Shown: positions 25,992-35,636 of the stretch, piece by piece
Layout: every line of letters begins with the position of its first letter
How positions within the stretch are numbered: the stretch's first letter is position 1
Program-made: the position numbers and the translations under genes
Notes under the pieces: model-generated
The model's database searches: none
Told to the model about the DNA's origin: nothing
The model's input: only the letters and a program-made list of their open reading frames with translations
From: Clostridiales bacterium
GTDB lineage: Bacteria > Bacillota > Clostridia > Oscillospirales > CAG-272
NCBI GenBank assembly: GCA_022791685.1
Contig: JAAVZO010000001.1
Location: 1-64,000, forward strand
Direction of reading: 5' to 3'
Length of the DNA stretch: 64,000 nt

Positions 25992-26020
25992 TTGTAATTA
26001 TCCTCAAAATGTATTATAAT
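25992..26020 (+). promoter_or_regulatory. Promoter of nagB
   Basis: TTGTAA (25992-25997), 17 bp, TATAAT (26015-26020). Confidence 0.75.
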
Positions 26021-26056
26021 AATTTTAGATAAGATAAAGAAAGGAAGCTGAAAACA

Positions 26057-26779
26057 ATGAAGCTTTATATCTGCAAAGATTACAACGAAATGTCCGAAAA
26101 GGCAGCTCAGATCGTCGGAAGTGTTATCACACTTAAGCCCGACTGTGTGCTCGGTCTCGCTACCGGCTCTACCCCGGTTGGAATGTACACTCGTCTCGCT
26201 GAGATGAACAAGGAAGGTAAGCTCGATTTCGCAGAAGTCAAGACCTACAACCTCGATGAATATTATCCAATTAAACCCACAAACGACCAGAGCTACCGCT
26301 ACTTCATGGATAAGAACCTGTTCGACAACATCAACATCGACAAGGCTAATACCCATGTGCTCAACGGAGAAGCAGCTGATCCTGAGGCTGAATGTGCAGC
26401 ATACGACAAGGCTGTAGAGGCTGCCGGCGGAATCGACATTCAGGTACTTGGTATCGGAAATAACGGTCACATCGGCTTCAATGAGCCGGCAGACAAGCTG
26501 GTTTCCGAGACTCACAAGACCTCGCTCACCGAAAGCACTATCAACGCAAATGCACGTTTCTTCGAAAGCGCAAACGATGTTCCGCGTCATGCTCTCACAA
26601 TGGGACTTGCACCTATCATGAAGGCTAAGAAGATAATCATGCTCGTAAGCGGCAAAAATAAGCACGCTGCGCTTATGGAAATGCTCTCTGGCGCTATCAC
26701 CGTTACCAATCCTTCGACTGTGCTCAATCTGCACAATGATGTAACCGTAGTCTGTGACGAAGACGCATACAACGGCTGA
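26057..26779 (+). CDS. nagB: Glucosamine-6-phosphate deaminase
   Basis: A 240-aa cytosolic enzyme converting glucosamine-6-phosphate to fructose-6-phosphate and ammonia. The family motifs LATGSTPVGMYTRL (phosphate binding), KTYNLDEYY (catalytic Asp) and LGIGNNGHIGFNEP (His and Glu) are all present; the Asn before Gly-His is as in Bacillus enzymes. Length is normal for the Firmicutes form. No nagA lies next to it, so it stands alone with its own promoter. Confidence 0.95.
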   Translation: MKLYICKDYNEMSEKAAQIVGSVITLKPDCVLGLATGSTPVGMYTRLAEMNKEGKLDFAEVKTYNLDEYYPIKPTNDQSYRYFMDKNLFDNINIDKANTHVLNGEAADPEAECAAYDKAVEAAGGIDIQVLGIGNNGHIGFNEPADKLVSETHKTSLTESTINANARFFESANDVPRHALTMGLAPIMKAKKIIMLVSGKNKHAALMEMLSGAITVTNPSTVLNLHNDVTVVCDEDAYNG

Positions 26780-26794
26780 TTTATAGCTGAAAAC

Positions 26795-26830
26795 AGGGCT
26801 GACGTACTAAAAGGTGCGGCAGCCCTTTCA
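26795..26830 (+). terminator. Weak terminator after nagB
   Basis: AGGGCTG (26795-26801) pairs with CAGCCCT (26820-26826), followed by TTCAATT. The short T-run suggests leaky read-through into the next gene. Confidence 0.5.
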
Positions 26831-26851
26831 ATTAAGAAAGGAATATATTCT

Positions 26852-27574
26852 ATGCAGTGGAAAGTAATGACCTTCAATATCCAACATGGCTGGAACTATG
26901 CGCGCAAGGATAAAATTGACCTTGTAAGCGTTGCCGACACTGTACGAGATGTTGCGCCGGATGTCGTCGTATTTCAGGAAGTGCGCGGCGACGGTCAAGC
27001 GTCTGATTATACGAATCAAACTGAAGAACTCGCTAAACTTTTAGGCTGGAATTCATATTTTGCGAAGGCGCTCGATGTGCCAAACTGTGGTCCTTACGGA
27101 AACGCGATTCTCTCGCCGCACAAATTTGAAGCTGAGACTATCGCAATCCCAACACCAACGGTTAAGAATATTTACTGTGAACCACGCTGCATACTTCGCG
27201 CTGTTTTCACAACTTTAGATGGAGATCTTGTCGTATACGGCAGTCACTTCGGACTATGCGAGCAGGAACAGGCTAACGCCGTTGAAACCGTATTATCACT
27301 TACTTCGAATGACACACGTCCTTATGTACTGATGGGTGACTTCAACGCTGAGCCAGACGCACCCGTGCTCGCGCCGCTGTATGAAAATATGAACGACAGT
27401 GCAGAAAAGTTCACCGATATATCCGCAAAATCATTCCCTTCAGATGTGCCGGATATAAAAATCGACTACATCTTTACTTCGAAAAATATGATCGTAAAGG
27501 AAGCTGAAATCCTTCCGTTGGTCGTGTCTGACCACCGCCCATATATCGCCATCGTTGAATGGCATAGTAACTGA
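26852..27574 (+). CDS. Endonuclease/exonuclease/phosphatase family protein
   Basis: A 240-aa EEP-fold hydrolase with the usual metal and catalytic motifs: TFNIQHG near the start, the Glu in VVFQEVRG, YGSHFGL, LMGDFNAEPDAP and the terminal SDHRPY. No signal peptide is seen. Family members cleave phosphodiesters in nucleic acids, lipids or inositol phosphates; the substrate here is unknown. The ribosome site AAGAAAGGA is good. It may share a transcript with nagB. Confidence 0.85.
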   Translation: MQWKVMTFNIQHGWNYARKDKIDLVSVADTVRDVAPDVVVFQEVRGDGQASDYTNQTEELAKLLGWNSYFAKALDVPNCGPYGNAILSPHKFEAETIAIPTPTVKNIYCEPRCILRAVFTTLDGDLVVYGSHFGLCEQEQANAVETVLSLTSNDTRPYVLMGDFNAEPDAPVLAPLYENMNDSAEKFTDISAKSFPSDVPDIKIDYIFTSKNMIVKEAEILPLVVSDHRPYIAIVEWHSN

Positions 27575-27587
27575 TAAATATAAAAAA

Positions 27588-27632
27588 TCGCTCGCTGCAA
27601 GCACCGTAACGGTATTTGCAGCGAGTTAATTT
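27588..27632. terminator. Bidirectional terminator between convergent genes
   Basis: CTCGCTGCAA (27591-27600) pairs with TTGCAGCGAG (27616-27625), extended inside by ACCGT/ACGGT. A-rich and T-rich flanks serve both strands. Confidence 0.8.
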
Positions 27633-27636
27633 TATT

Positions 27637-28218
27637 TTAGTGAGTTGTTTTTGACATTACAACGTTCTGATTGTAATATTTCATCGCCTTCAATGTCTTT
27701 TCGGTAGCCTCGAAAAATATCACACGCTTTTCTCCATTGTTACCGTGGCATATCGCAAAATATACATCCGGATTGTCCATCGATGACACGCCGTATATAC
27801 GCTCAGTAATCGTCGTATCATCCGCCATAGCACGATATTCACCATTGTACGGAGCGATGATTGACATAGTGCTTATTTTAATGTCGCACATTTGCTTCAT
27901 ATAGCGGTTGCCGTATACTTCCATCAGCTTCAGACTTGCGTTGATAATTTGATACTCGTATTCAATATTCACCCAATGCCATGTAAAGAACACTAATATC
28001 CACGTGAGTACTGGAAGCAAAGCGATGAGCATAACAATTTTTGTCGATATGCAGACAGCCGCAAATGCAATTGCAAATACGGCATATCCGAGCATCACAA
28101 GTATTCGCTTACGTTTGTAATCTCCTTCAGGCTTTTTCTTTACTCCATAGTTGACGAAATTCGAGAATTCATTTTCGCCAGCTTCCGCCGCCTTGCGGTA
28201 TTTCTCTATTGTTGCCAT
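27637..28218 (-). CDS. Uncharacterised membrane protein with two transmembrane segments
   Basis: A 193-aa protein. After a charged N-terminus (about 1-38) come two closely spaced membrane helices (ILVMLGYAVFAIAFAAVCI and IVMLIALLPVLTWILVFF), then a cytosolic domain with EYEYQIINASLKLMEVYGNR and VYFAICHGNNGEKRVIFF. I do not recognise the function; it may belong to one of the clostridial DUF families of similar shape. It follows the Gfo/Idh oxidoreductase gene by 5 nt and is probably co-transcribed with it. Confidence 0.7.
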   Translation of the reverse strand: MATIEKYRKAAEAGENEFSNFVNYGVKKKPEGDYKRKRILVMLGYAVFAIAFAAVCISTKIVMLIALLPVLTWILVFFTWHWVNIEYEYQIINASLKLMEVYGNRYMKQMCDIKISTMSIIAPYNGEYRAMADDTTITERIYGVSSMDNPDVYFAICHGNNGEKRVIFFEATEKTLKAMKYYNQNVVMSKTTH

Positions 28219-28223
28219 GCAGC

Positions 28224-29207
28224 TCAGAATGTTACAATGCTGTTTGTACGGTCAGCAATGTATGCATTCTCGAGCAAACGTGTGAGGTCGATAGCGTCGT
28301 CAATCGTGCAGAGTTCCGGAGCTGCGGTCTTGTTTATGCAAGCGTCAACGAACTGCATGATCGGTGCTGGCCCAGCTGATGGGAGTGTAGGTCTGATCCA
28401 ATCGTTAGTGAACGGAGCAAGCTTAGACGAGCGAACCTTGATATCGTCGCCGTGACGGATAAGCGTGCCCTCAGTGCCGTATATTTCGAATATCTCAGGC
28501 GAAGCTGCCGACATAAATCCGGTCTCAGCGATTCCGATGATTCCGTTCTCGAACTCCATGATCGAAACTGCATTCTCGTCGACCTTGCTGCCGAGAGGAG
28601 CGTTGAACATACCGGTAATGCGCTTAACTTTGCCACCGAAATATGCGAGGTCATACATCGGATGACAGCCAAGATCCATCATAGCGCCGCCAGCTGCGTC
28701 CTTTTCTTCAAACCAGTACTCAGGCAGCCAGTGTCCGGATACACCGGAATGAGCCTTACGGCGGCGTATAGTCGAGATCTTACCGAATGCACCTGCATCG
28801 ATAAGGCTCTTAGCGAGCTTGAATATCGGATAGAATCGCTCTGGGAAGGAGATGGTGAAAATAACGCCAGCTTCTTCGACTGCCTTCTTTACCTCAAGGC
28901 ATTCTGCTACTGTTGGGCAAAGCGCCTTTTCGGTAAATATGTGCTTGCCTGCTTTAGCAGCTGCGATGATGATATCCTTGTGCGCGGTGGTAGGAGTATC
29001 ACAGAATACCGCTTCGATGTCATCGCGCGCAAGGAGCTTTGTGAGGTCAGGCTCGAATTCAGCGCCGAGCTCAGCTGCCCATTTTGAGCCACGCTCGATA
29101 TCATCATCCCAAACTACCTTAATGTCTACCTTACCGGACTTCTTCAGTTCATTTGCATATCCGCCTGCGTGTACGTGCCATTTTGAAATCATTGCTGCAT
29201 TTAACAT
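28224..29207 (-). CDS. Gfo/Idh/MocA-family oxidoreductase
   Basis: A 327-aa NAD(P)-dependent sugar or polyol dehydrogenase-like protein. The N-terminal Rossmann half carries DTPTTAHKDIIIAAAKAG and the catalytic-lysine motif TEKAL; the second half holds GGAMMDLGCHPMYDL with the conserved His. It probably oxidises or epimerises a sugar derivative, substrate unknown. The ribosome site GAGGTG and an extended -10 (TGGTATAAT on the minus strand near 29297) lie upstream. Confidence 0.88.
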   Translation of the reverse strand: MLNAAMISKWHVHAGGYANELKKSGKVDIKVVWDDDIERGSKWAAELGAEFEPDLTKLLARDDIEAVFCDTPTTAHKDIIIAAAKAGKHIFTEKALCPTVAECLEVKKAVEEAGVIFTISFPERFYPIFKLAKSLIDAGAFGKISTIRRRKAHSGVSGHWLPEYWFEEKDAAGGAMMDLGCHPMYDLAYFGGKVKRITGMFNAPLGSKVDENAVSIMEFENGIIGIAETGFMSAASPEIFEIYGTEGTLIRHGDDIKVRSSKLAPFTNDWIRPTLPSAGPAPIMQFVDACINKTAAPELCTIDDAIDLTRLLENAYIADRTNSIVTF

Positions 29208-29359
29208 AATTGCACCTCAAATAATAAATTTAATTGTAATTTTAAAGTTATATCTATACGCTTAACTAATTGAAAGTTCGTATAATTATACCATATATTT
29301 TCGCATTTGGCTATAGTATATATTGACGAAATTTTATATAAATTTTTGTATAAAATTTT

Positions 29360-29386
29360 GCGTGCAGGTCTTGACAACCTGCACGC
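29360..29386 (-). terminator. Hairpin ending the toxin mRNA, overlapping the antitoxin promoter
   Basis: GCGTGCAGGT (29360-29369) pairs with ACCTGCACGC (29377-29386), loop 7 nt; on the minus strand AAAATTTTATAC follows. The loop contains the antitoxin -35 box. Confidence 0.65.
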
Positions 29387-29399
29387 AATGTGTTATAAT
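29371..29399 (+). promoter_or_regulatory. Consensus promoter of the antitoxin RNA
   Basis: TTGACA (29371-29376), 17 bp, TATAAT (29394-29399), a perfect consensus promoter with no open reading frame behind it. Confidence 0.85.
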
Positions 29400-29405
29400 A
29401 TGGAC

Positions 29406-29503
29406 AAGACGATTTGCCATTGCAGTTGGCGGTCGTTCCGAACTCTAAACTTACAAACTGAAGGAAACGCCGCTTCTACCGCTTTGAAGCGGTTGTTTTC
29501 GTT
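29406..29503 (+). ncRNA. Probable antisense antitoxin RNA of a type I toxin-antitoxin system
   Basis: Starting about 7 nt after the consensus promoter, the transcript would end at the hairpin ACCGCT/AGCGGT (29478-29493; alternative CCGCTTC/GAAGCGG) followed by TTGTTTTCGTTT, giving about 98 nt. It is complementary to the 3' untranslated part of the toxin mRNA, the arrangement known from TxpA/RatA in B. subtilis. No coding frame with a ribosome site is present. Confidence 0.7.
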
Positions 29504-29506
29504 TAG

Positions 29507-29599
29507 TTATTTCTTTTTATTATTGATAACCAAACCAATAACATCAATAATAACTATACAAAATGTCAAAAAAGCCTGAACAGTTTCATATGATATCAT
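29507..29599 (-). CDS. Small hydrophobic type I toxin (holin-like, TxpA/BsrG class)
   Basis: A 30-aa peptide: MISYETVQ, a hydrophobic helix (about residues 9-25, AFLTFCIVIIDVIGLVI) and the basic tail NNKKK. This matches the small holin-like toxins of Firmicutes, which begin with a similar SYE/TYE motif, insert into the membrane and depolarise it. The ribosome site AAAGGTGGTGA is very strong and a promoter lies upstream. An antisense RNA gene overlaps its 3' end. The gene is too short for ordinary gene callers. Confidence 0.75.
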   Translation of the reverse strand: MISYETVQAFLTFCIVIIDVIGLVINNKKK

Positions 29600-29655
29600 T
29601 GCTGTCACCACCTTTCGGCGGAACAACCACATCCTGTCATATTACGACACGGTAT

Positions 29656-29684
29656 ATTGTATCATATAATCACATAAATTGCAA
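29656..29684 (-). promoter_or_regulatory. Promoter of the toxin gene
   Basis: On the minus strand TTGCAA (29684-29679), 17 bp, TACAAT (29661-29656); leader about 50 nt. Confidence 0.75.
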
Positions 29685-29730
29685 TAGGATTACTAAAAAT
29701 TATCACATTATTTTTTAATTTCAAATTATC

Positions 29731-29784
29731 TTGACATATATCAAAATCTATGCTATAATTATTAGACAGACAGTACCTTGTCTG
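29731..29784 (+). promoter_or_regulatory. Consensus promoter and 5' hairpin of the C-tract lipoprotein gene
   Basis: TTGACA (29731-29736), 17 bp, TATAAT (29754-29759). The predicted mRNA begins with the hairpin CAGACA/TGTCTG (29767-29784), which could protect the 5' end. Confidence 0.8.
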
Positions 29785-29821
29785 AAAAATTAAACTTGAT
29801 TTGAAAGGAAATCATGTGACT

Positions 29822-31248
29822 ATGAAAAAACAACAACTTATCTCTATGCTGTTGTTATCGGCGCTGCTCGCTTCTTGCAGCCAAGCTGATAACCCCCCCC
29901 CGATACTTCGATAAATTCGGGCAGCACAACTGAGCCAATCGAAACTGAGCCGGAGTATGTGTATCCGGACGCTAACTTTGGAGGATACGAATTCGTATTC
30001 TTGAACCAGAGCAGCTGTGAATGGGCAAATCCATTGTGTGTGCCAGAGGAAACAACTGGCGATTTGGTCAGCGACGCAATGTATAATCGCAATATGCGTA
30101 TCGCTGAACGTTTTAATATTAAAATTACCGAGTACAAAGCAACAAAAGAAGAGATAACCAAGCTCGTCCGCAGCTCAGTTATGGCAAATGACGACTCATA
30201 TGACGTGGCATTCTGCCCTATTGATGAACTGAGTTCAGTTATTACCGATAAAGCACTCTTTGACCTTAACTCGATCGATTCATTGAATCTCGACAAGCCG
30301 TGGTGGGATGCAAAGGTAATCGAAGCAGTTACAATCGACGATAAATGCTATCTCGCCTCCAGCGATGTGACCTTCTTCCCATTCGAAGCGACATGGGTCC
30401 TATATTTCAACGAGGACTTTTTTGACAAGCTGAATATCGAATATCCATATCAGGATGTTCGCGACGGCAAGTGGACAATTGATAAGCTCAACAAGATCTG
30501 CACTGAAAGCGCCAACCTAAATGGTCAGGACTCATTTAAATATAATGGGACCTCATACATAGCCGATTATGGAATCACCTCAAACGAGCAAATGGTACAG
30601 GCGCTGATGTTCGGCAGTGAGGAAACTCTGATATCTATTGAAAATGGAACACCAGTATTCGACGGTGAAAATGAACGCGCCTATAAGCTTTATGAAAATA
30701 TTGCTGAAATATACGGTGTAGAAGGTACATACCTTAACGGCAGCGGTATCCCTGGATTCAGAAGCGGACATTTTGCATTCGCAGCTGAAACACTCGGACA
30801 TCTCTCCTCAATGCGCGATTTCGACGGCAATTTCGGTGTAGTTCCTATGCCTAAGTTCGATGAGGAACAGGAGAACTACCAATCAATGATCGCGTCATGG
30901 GGCACACTTATGACAACGATTCCCGCGTCAGCCTCAGACCCTGAGCGCACCGGTATTATTCTTGATGCACTTGCTTATGACAGTTACAAAAATCTGATGG
31001 AACCATATTATGATACATACCTCACAAACAAAGGTGTGCGCAACGACGATTCAGCGGATATGCTGAAAATCATACGCGATACTCGTATCGTCAATGTAGG
31101 TCGTATGTTCGGATGGACTAACAGTGTCATAAATTCGATAACCAGTACACTCAAAAAGGGAGATCCTTCGGTAGCTTCGGCTATCGCTTCTGCGAAATCT
31201 TCGGTTGAAGCTAATATAGAGCGAACTCTCGAATTGATGAATGAATAA
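29822..31248 (+). pseudogene. Solute-binding-like lipoprotein interrupted by a frameshift at a C9 tract (possible phase-variable gene)
   Basis: The start region encodes MKKQQLISMLLLSALLASC, a complete lipoprotein signal with Cys19. At 29893-29901 there are nine consecutive C; the frame then ends at TAA (29912). The downstream frame (DTSINSGSTTEPIETEPEYV and on to 31248) is intact and encodes a family 1 binding-protein-like domain, with YFNEDFFDKLNIEYP and RDGKWTIDKLNKIC, related to the lipoprotein at 17512. Seven or ten C would restore one frame of about 475 aa. Either a sequencing/assembly error or slipped-strand phase variation. No permease gene is adjacent. GTG at 29816 is an alternative in-frame start. 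Confidence 0.8.
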
Positions 31249-31257
31249 ATATACTAC

Positions 31258-31297
31258 TGCTCGCTGCATGATTATGTGGCGAGCAATATTTTTATTT
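31258..31297 (+). terminator. Terminator after the lipoprotein gene
   Basis: TGCTCGC (31258-31264) pairs with GCGAGCA (31279-31285), followed by ATATTTTTATTT. Confidence 0.75.
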
Positions 31298-31371
31298 ACA
31301 TAGCGGCACTCTTGAATTCTTAATAAATATGTGGTACAATAGATAATAATTAAATTTATATTGAGGAACAC

Positions 31372-32025
31372 ATGATGAAATATTCAATCGCAATATTCGA
31401 CCTTGACGGAACTATACTCGACACGCTCGACGACCTCGCCGATTCGACTAACTATGTGCTGACTAAAGCTGGTATGCCAACTCGTACTCGCGACGAAGTT
31501 CGACGCTTCGTCGGAAACGGCATTCACAAGCTTATCGAACGCGCAGTTCCTGCAAATACATCTGACGAGCAGATTGAGTCGGTATTTGAAGCCTTTAAGG
31601 AGCACTATAAATCCCACAGCGCAATACATACCCGCCCATACGACGGCACAATCGAGCTGTTGACTGCTCTGCGTAACGGCGGCTGCAAGACAGCTGTTGT
31701 ATCTAATAAGGCAGATTTTGCCGTAAAGGATCTATGCGAGCAGTATTTTCCGCATATGTTCGACATAGCCGTCGGCGAGCGCGAAAATGTGCGACGCAAG
31801 CCAGCTCCTGACGCAGTGAACGCGATACTCGATACATTGAATATCAGCCGTGAAAATGCAATTTATATCGGCGACTCGGACGTTGATATCGAAACTGCGA
31901 AAAACTGCGGCATGGATTGTATCAGCGTAACATGGGGATTCCGTGACCGGGAATTTCTGCTTGAACACGGTGCGCAAAAACTTATATCCGAACCTGACGA
32001 AATTCGAAAGTTGATACTCGAATAG
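31372..32025 (+). CDS. HAD-superfamily phosphatase (phosphoglycolate phosphatase-like)
   Basis: A 217-aa enzyme: motif I FDLDGTILDT (nucleophile Asp), a helical cap (about 20-85), motif II VVSNK, motif III Lys in RRKPAPD and motif IV YIGDSDVDIETAKN. The arrangement matches Gph/PpaX/YjjG-type phosphatases. The true substrate may be phosphoglycolate, pyrophosphate or a nucleotide. Two adjacent ATG codons are possible starts behind TTGAGGA. It has its own extended -10 type promoter (TGGTACAAT near 31334). Confidence 0.88.
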   Translation: MMKYSIAIFDLDGTILDTLDDLADSTNYVLTKAGMPTRTRDEVRRFVGNGIHKLIERAVPANTSDEQIESVFEAFKEHYKSHSAIHTRPYDGTIELLTALRNGGCKTAVVSNKADFAVKDLCEQYFPHMFDIAVGERENVRRKPAPDAVNAILDTLNISRENAIYIGDSDVDIETAKNCGMDCISVTWGFRDREFLLEHGAQKLISEPDEIRKLILE

Positions 32026-32034
32026 TCAAATAAA

Positions 32035-32072
32035 AAGCCCGTGCATTCGATAAATTCGAATGCACGGGTTTT
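32035..32072. terminator. Bidirectional terminator between the HAD gene and oadA
   Basis: CCCGTGCATTCGA (32038-32050) pairs perfectly with TCGAATGCACGGG (32056-32068), loop TAAAT, with A- and T-runs on the two sides. Confidence 0.9.
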
Positions 32073-32087
32073 ATCATTATTACACAA

Positions 32088-33485
32088 TTAGACAGTGTGA
32101 ATCTTCTTGTCAGCGTCAGCGTTATCAGCGTCGATACCGTACTGCTGATTCTTTCTCCACTCAAAGAACTTAGTCGCAACCTGCTCGAAGAGTGCGTATG
32201 AAAGTACGTCCTCATCCTGAACAGCCCACGGCTTGACCTTCTCACGGAGACCCTCAAGCTCAGGCTTAAGGTCGTCAGCCGGACGATAGGTTATTGGCTT
32301 AGCGTCGCCGATGATCTGCTTCTGGAACTCAGGATTGATCGGCACAGGAGTCTTACCGTAATCACCGCGGATGATACCCTTGAATTCCTTCGTTACAGTC
32401 TTGTAACGCTCGCCCATGATTACATTGTAAACCGCCTGAGTACCAACGATCTGGCTGGACGGAGTTACGAGCGGCGGATATCCTGCATCAGCACGAACGC
32501 GCGGTACTTCTGCAAGTACTTCGTCGAGCTTGTCGGACTTGCCTGCCTGCTTCAGCTGCGAAACAAGGTTCGACAGCATTCCGCCTGGTACCTGATACAG
32601 CAGCGCGTTTACGTCTACCTTCAATACCTTAGGGTCGAGCAGTCCGCTTGCAAGATACTTCTCACGCAGCGGCAGGAAGTACTTCGAGATAACATCGAGC
32701 TGCTTCAGGTCGAGACCAGTATCGTAAGGAGTGCCAGCAAGAGTAGCTACGAGCGGCTCTGTAGGCGGCTGGGAAGTACCCATAGCCATAGGGGAGATAG
32801 CGGTATCTACAATGTCAACGCCAGCCTCGATAGCCTTGATCATGGTCATCGATGCTACACCTGCGGTGTAGTGAGTGTGCAGCTGAATCGGAATCTTGAC
32901 GGTTTCCTTAAGCGCCTTAATCAGCTCGTAAGCGTCATAAGCCTTGAGAAGACCCGCCATATCCTTTAAGCAGATGGAATCAGCGCCCATCTCCTCGAGC
33001 TGCTTTGCGTACTTGGTGTAGTATTCAGTGGTGTATACCGGACCGGTCGTATAGCTGATAGCAGCCTGAACGTGTCCGCCTTCCTTCTTGGTCGCATTGA
33101 TAGCAGTCTTGAGGTTTCTCGGGTCATTGAGCGCGTCGAAAATACGCAGAATATCGATACCGTTTGAAATCGACTTCTGAACAAAATACTCAACAACGTC
33201 GTCAGCATAGTGACGGTAGCCGAGGATGTTCTGTCCGCGGAAAAGCATCTGAAGCTTGGTATTCTTGACCTTAGCACGGATCTTGCGGAGTCTGTCCCAC
33301 GGATCTTCGTTAAGGAAGCGCATACAGGAGTCGAACGTTGCTCCGCCCCATGCTTCGAGTGAATAATAGCCTACCTTATCCATCTCTTCGAGGATAGGCA
33401 GCATTTCATCGGTCGTCATACGTGTCGCGATCAGCGACTGGTGCGAGTCACGCAGGACGGTCTCGGTAATTTTTACCTTAGCCAT
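32088..33485 (-). CDS. oadA: Oxaloacetate decarboxylase alpha / transcarboxylase 5S-type carboxyltransferase
   Basis: A 465-aa TIM-barrel carboxyltransferase acting between oxaloacetate/pyruvate and biotin. Seen: the start ITETVLRDSHQSLIATRM, the metal-ligand stretch LHTHYTAG, the active-site Lys region ADSICLKDMAGL, and the C-terminal helical part (MGERYKTVTKEFKG). It lacks the C-terminal biotin domain of many OadA proteins because the carrier is a separate gene at 34746. It is the last gene of a five-gene operon that also contains a second, MmdA-like carboxyltransferase. Confidence 0.92.
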   Translation of the reverse strand: MAKVKITETVLRDSHQSLIATRMTTDEMLPILEEMDKVGYYSLEAWGGATFDSCMRFLNEDPWDRLRKIRAKVKNTKLQMLFRGQNILGYRHYADDVVEYFVQKSISNGIDILRIFDALNDPRNLKTAINATKKEGGHVQAAISYTTGPVYTTEYYTKYAKQLEEMGADSICLKDMAGLLKAYDAYELIKALKETVKIPIQLHTHYTAGVASMTMIKAIEAGVDIVDTAISPMAMGTSQPPTEPLVATLAGTPYDTGLDLKQLDVISKYFLPLREKYLASGLLDPKVLKVDVNALLYQVPGGMLSNLVSQLKQAGKSDKLDEVLAEVPRVRADAGYPPLVTPSSQIVGTQAVYNVIMGERYKTVTKEFKGIIRGDYGKTPVPINPEFQKQIIGDAKPITYRPADDLKPELEGLREKVKPWAVQDEDVLSYALFEQVATKFFEWRKNQQYGIDADNADADKKIHTV

Positions 33486-33528
33486 TTATATTATTACCTC
33501 CGGATAATTTTGATTTAATGACGTTCAA

Positions 33529-34710
<1,182 letters not shown>

Positions 34711-34745
34711 TTATAATACCTCTTTTATTCTTATTCGAGGTTAAA

Positions 34746-35132
34746 TCAGTTAAGTGTTACAAGTACGTCGCCGGAGTTGACCGAAGCACCCTTCTGAACG
34801 TTGACAGAAGCAACTGTTCCGTCTTCGGGAGCAGGAATGTCGTTCTCCATCTTCATAGCCTCAAGAACGCAGATAACATCGCCCTTAGCGACCTTCTGAC
34901 CTACAGCTACATTCATCTTGAGGATAGTTCCGGGCATAGGTGCGCTTACCTTTACTGCACCTTCAGCGCCTGCTGGAGCTGCGGCGGCTGCCTTCTTAGG
35001 AGCGGGAGCTGCTGCCTTAGGAGCTGCGGCTGCCGGTGCGGCTGCAACAGGCGCTGCCGACGCGCCGCCCTCTAATTCCTCTACTTCAACTTCGTATACG
35101 TTTCCGTTTACGGTTACGCTAAATTTTCTCAT
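34746..35132 (-). CDS. Biotin carboxyl carrier subunit (1.3S / MmdC / GcdC type)
   Basis: A 128-aa protein: a short N-terminal strand region (MRKFSVTVNGNVYEVEVEE), a flexible Ala/Pro-rich linker (about 25-58) and a biotinyl domain with EAMKMEND, Lys being biotinylated. Size and layout match the 1.3S subunit of propionibacterial transcarboxylase and the MmdC/GcdC carriers. The ATG behind AAGGAG is chosen; an upstream in-frame extension is not conserved in type. It would swing between the two carboxyltransferases and the beta pump subunit. Confidence 0.92.
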   Translation of the reverse strand: MRKFSVTVNGNVYEVEVEELEGGASAAPVAAAPAAAAPKAAAPAPKKAAAAAPAGAEGAVKVSAPMPGTILKMNVAVGQKVAKGDVICVLEAMKMENDIPAPEDGTVASVNVQKGASVNSGDVLVTLN

Positions 35133-35154
35133 TTCAGTATTCTCCTTATAATAA

Positions 35155-35619
35155 TTATTTAGATGCCGTCCGTCTAAAGGATACGACTCTGAAGGATGTT
35201 TGCGGTTTATCCATGACAACAGCAAGCGCTGCGGTAATCGCTGCGACAAGCTCGGTTTCGTCAGGTTCTTCAATCTCTGGTTCAGCTGCTACAACCGGTT
35301 CTTCAACCTTTACTGGAGCTGCTTCGACCGGCTTTGCGGCTTCTGCGGCTGCTTTCTTCTTATTCGGGATATCGTAGAACACAATTTTGAATACTACGAG
35401 TATCGCCCAAATCAGTATCAGCACTGAAAATACAACTGCCATACCGAACAGCAGCACTTGAAGTCCAAGCGATACACGCTCGCCGAAGCTGAGCGTACTG
35501 TTCATTACATCGCTGATTCCGCTTGCTTCAGCTGCTGTGGTGACATCTGTCACTATCTCAGCAACTGTATCAGCGACATCAGTAACCGGTGCAGTTAATA
35601 AAGAATGTATCAAATTCAT
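35155..35619 (-). CDS. OadG-like gamma/delta subunit of the sodium pump decarboxylase
   Basis: A 154-aa protein with one transmembrane helix (about 55-78, LQVLLFGMAVVFSVLILIWAIL truncated here to its core AVVFSVLILIWAIL) and a Pro/Glu/Val-rich cytosolic linker (about 95-122), followed by a helix ETELVAAITAALAVVMDKPQ and a basic end FRVVSFRRT. This is the usual architecture of OadG/MmdD subunits, which anchor the carboxyltransferase to the beta subunit. Confidence 0.85.
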   Translation of the reverse strand: MNLIHSLLTAPVTDVADTVAEIVTDVTTAAEASGISDVMNSTLSFGERVSLGLQVLLFGMAVVFSVLILIWAILVVFKIVFYDIPNKKKAAAEAAKPVEAAPVKVEEPVVAAEPEIEEPDETELVAAITAALAVVMDKPQTSFRVVSFRRTASK

Positions 35620-35636
35620 TTTTACATCTCCTTAAA

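Noticed and set aside
29640..29784. CRISPR or tandem repeat in the AT-rich stretch before the lipoprotein
   Set aside because: No regularly spaced repeats; the stretch is explained by two promoters and a 5' hairpin.
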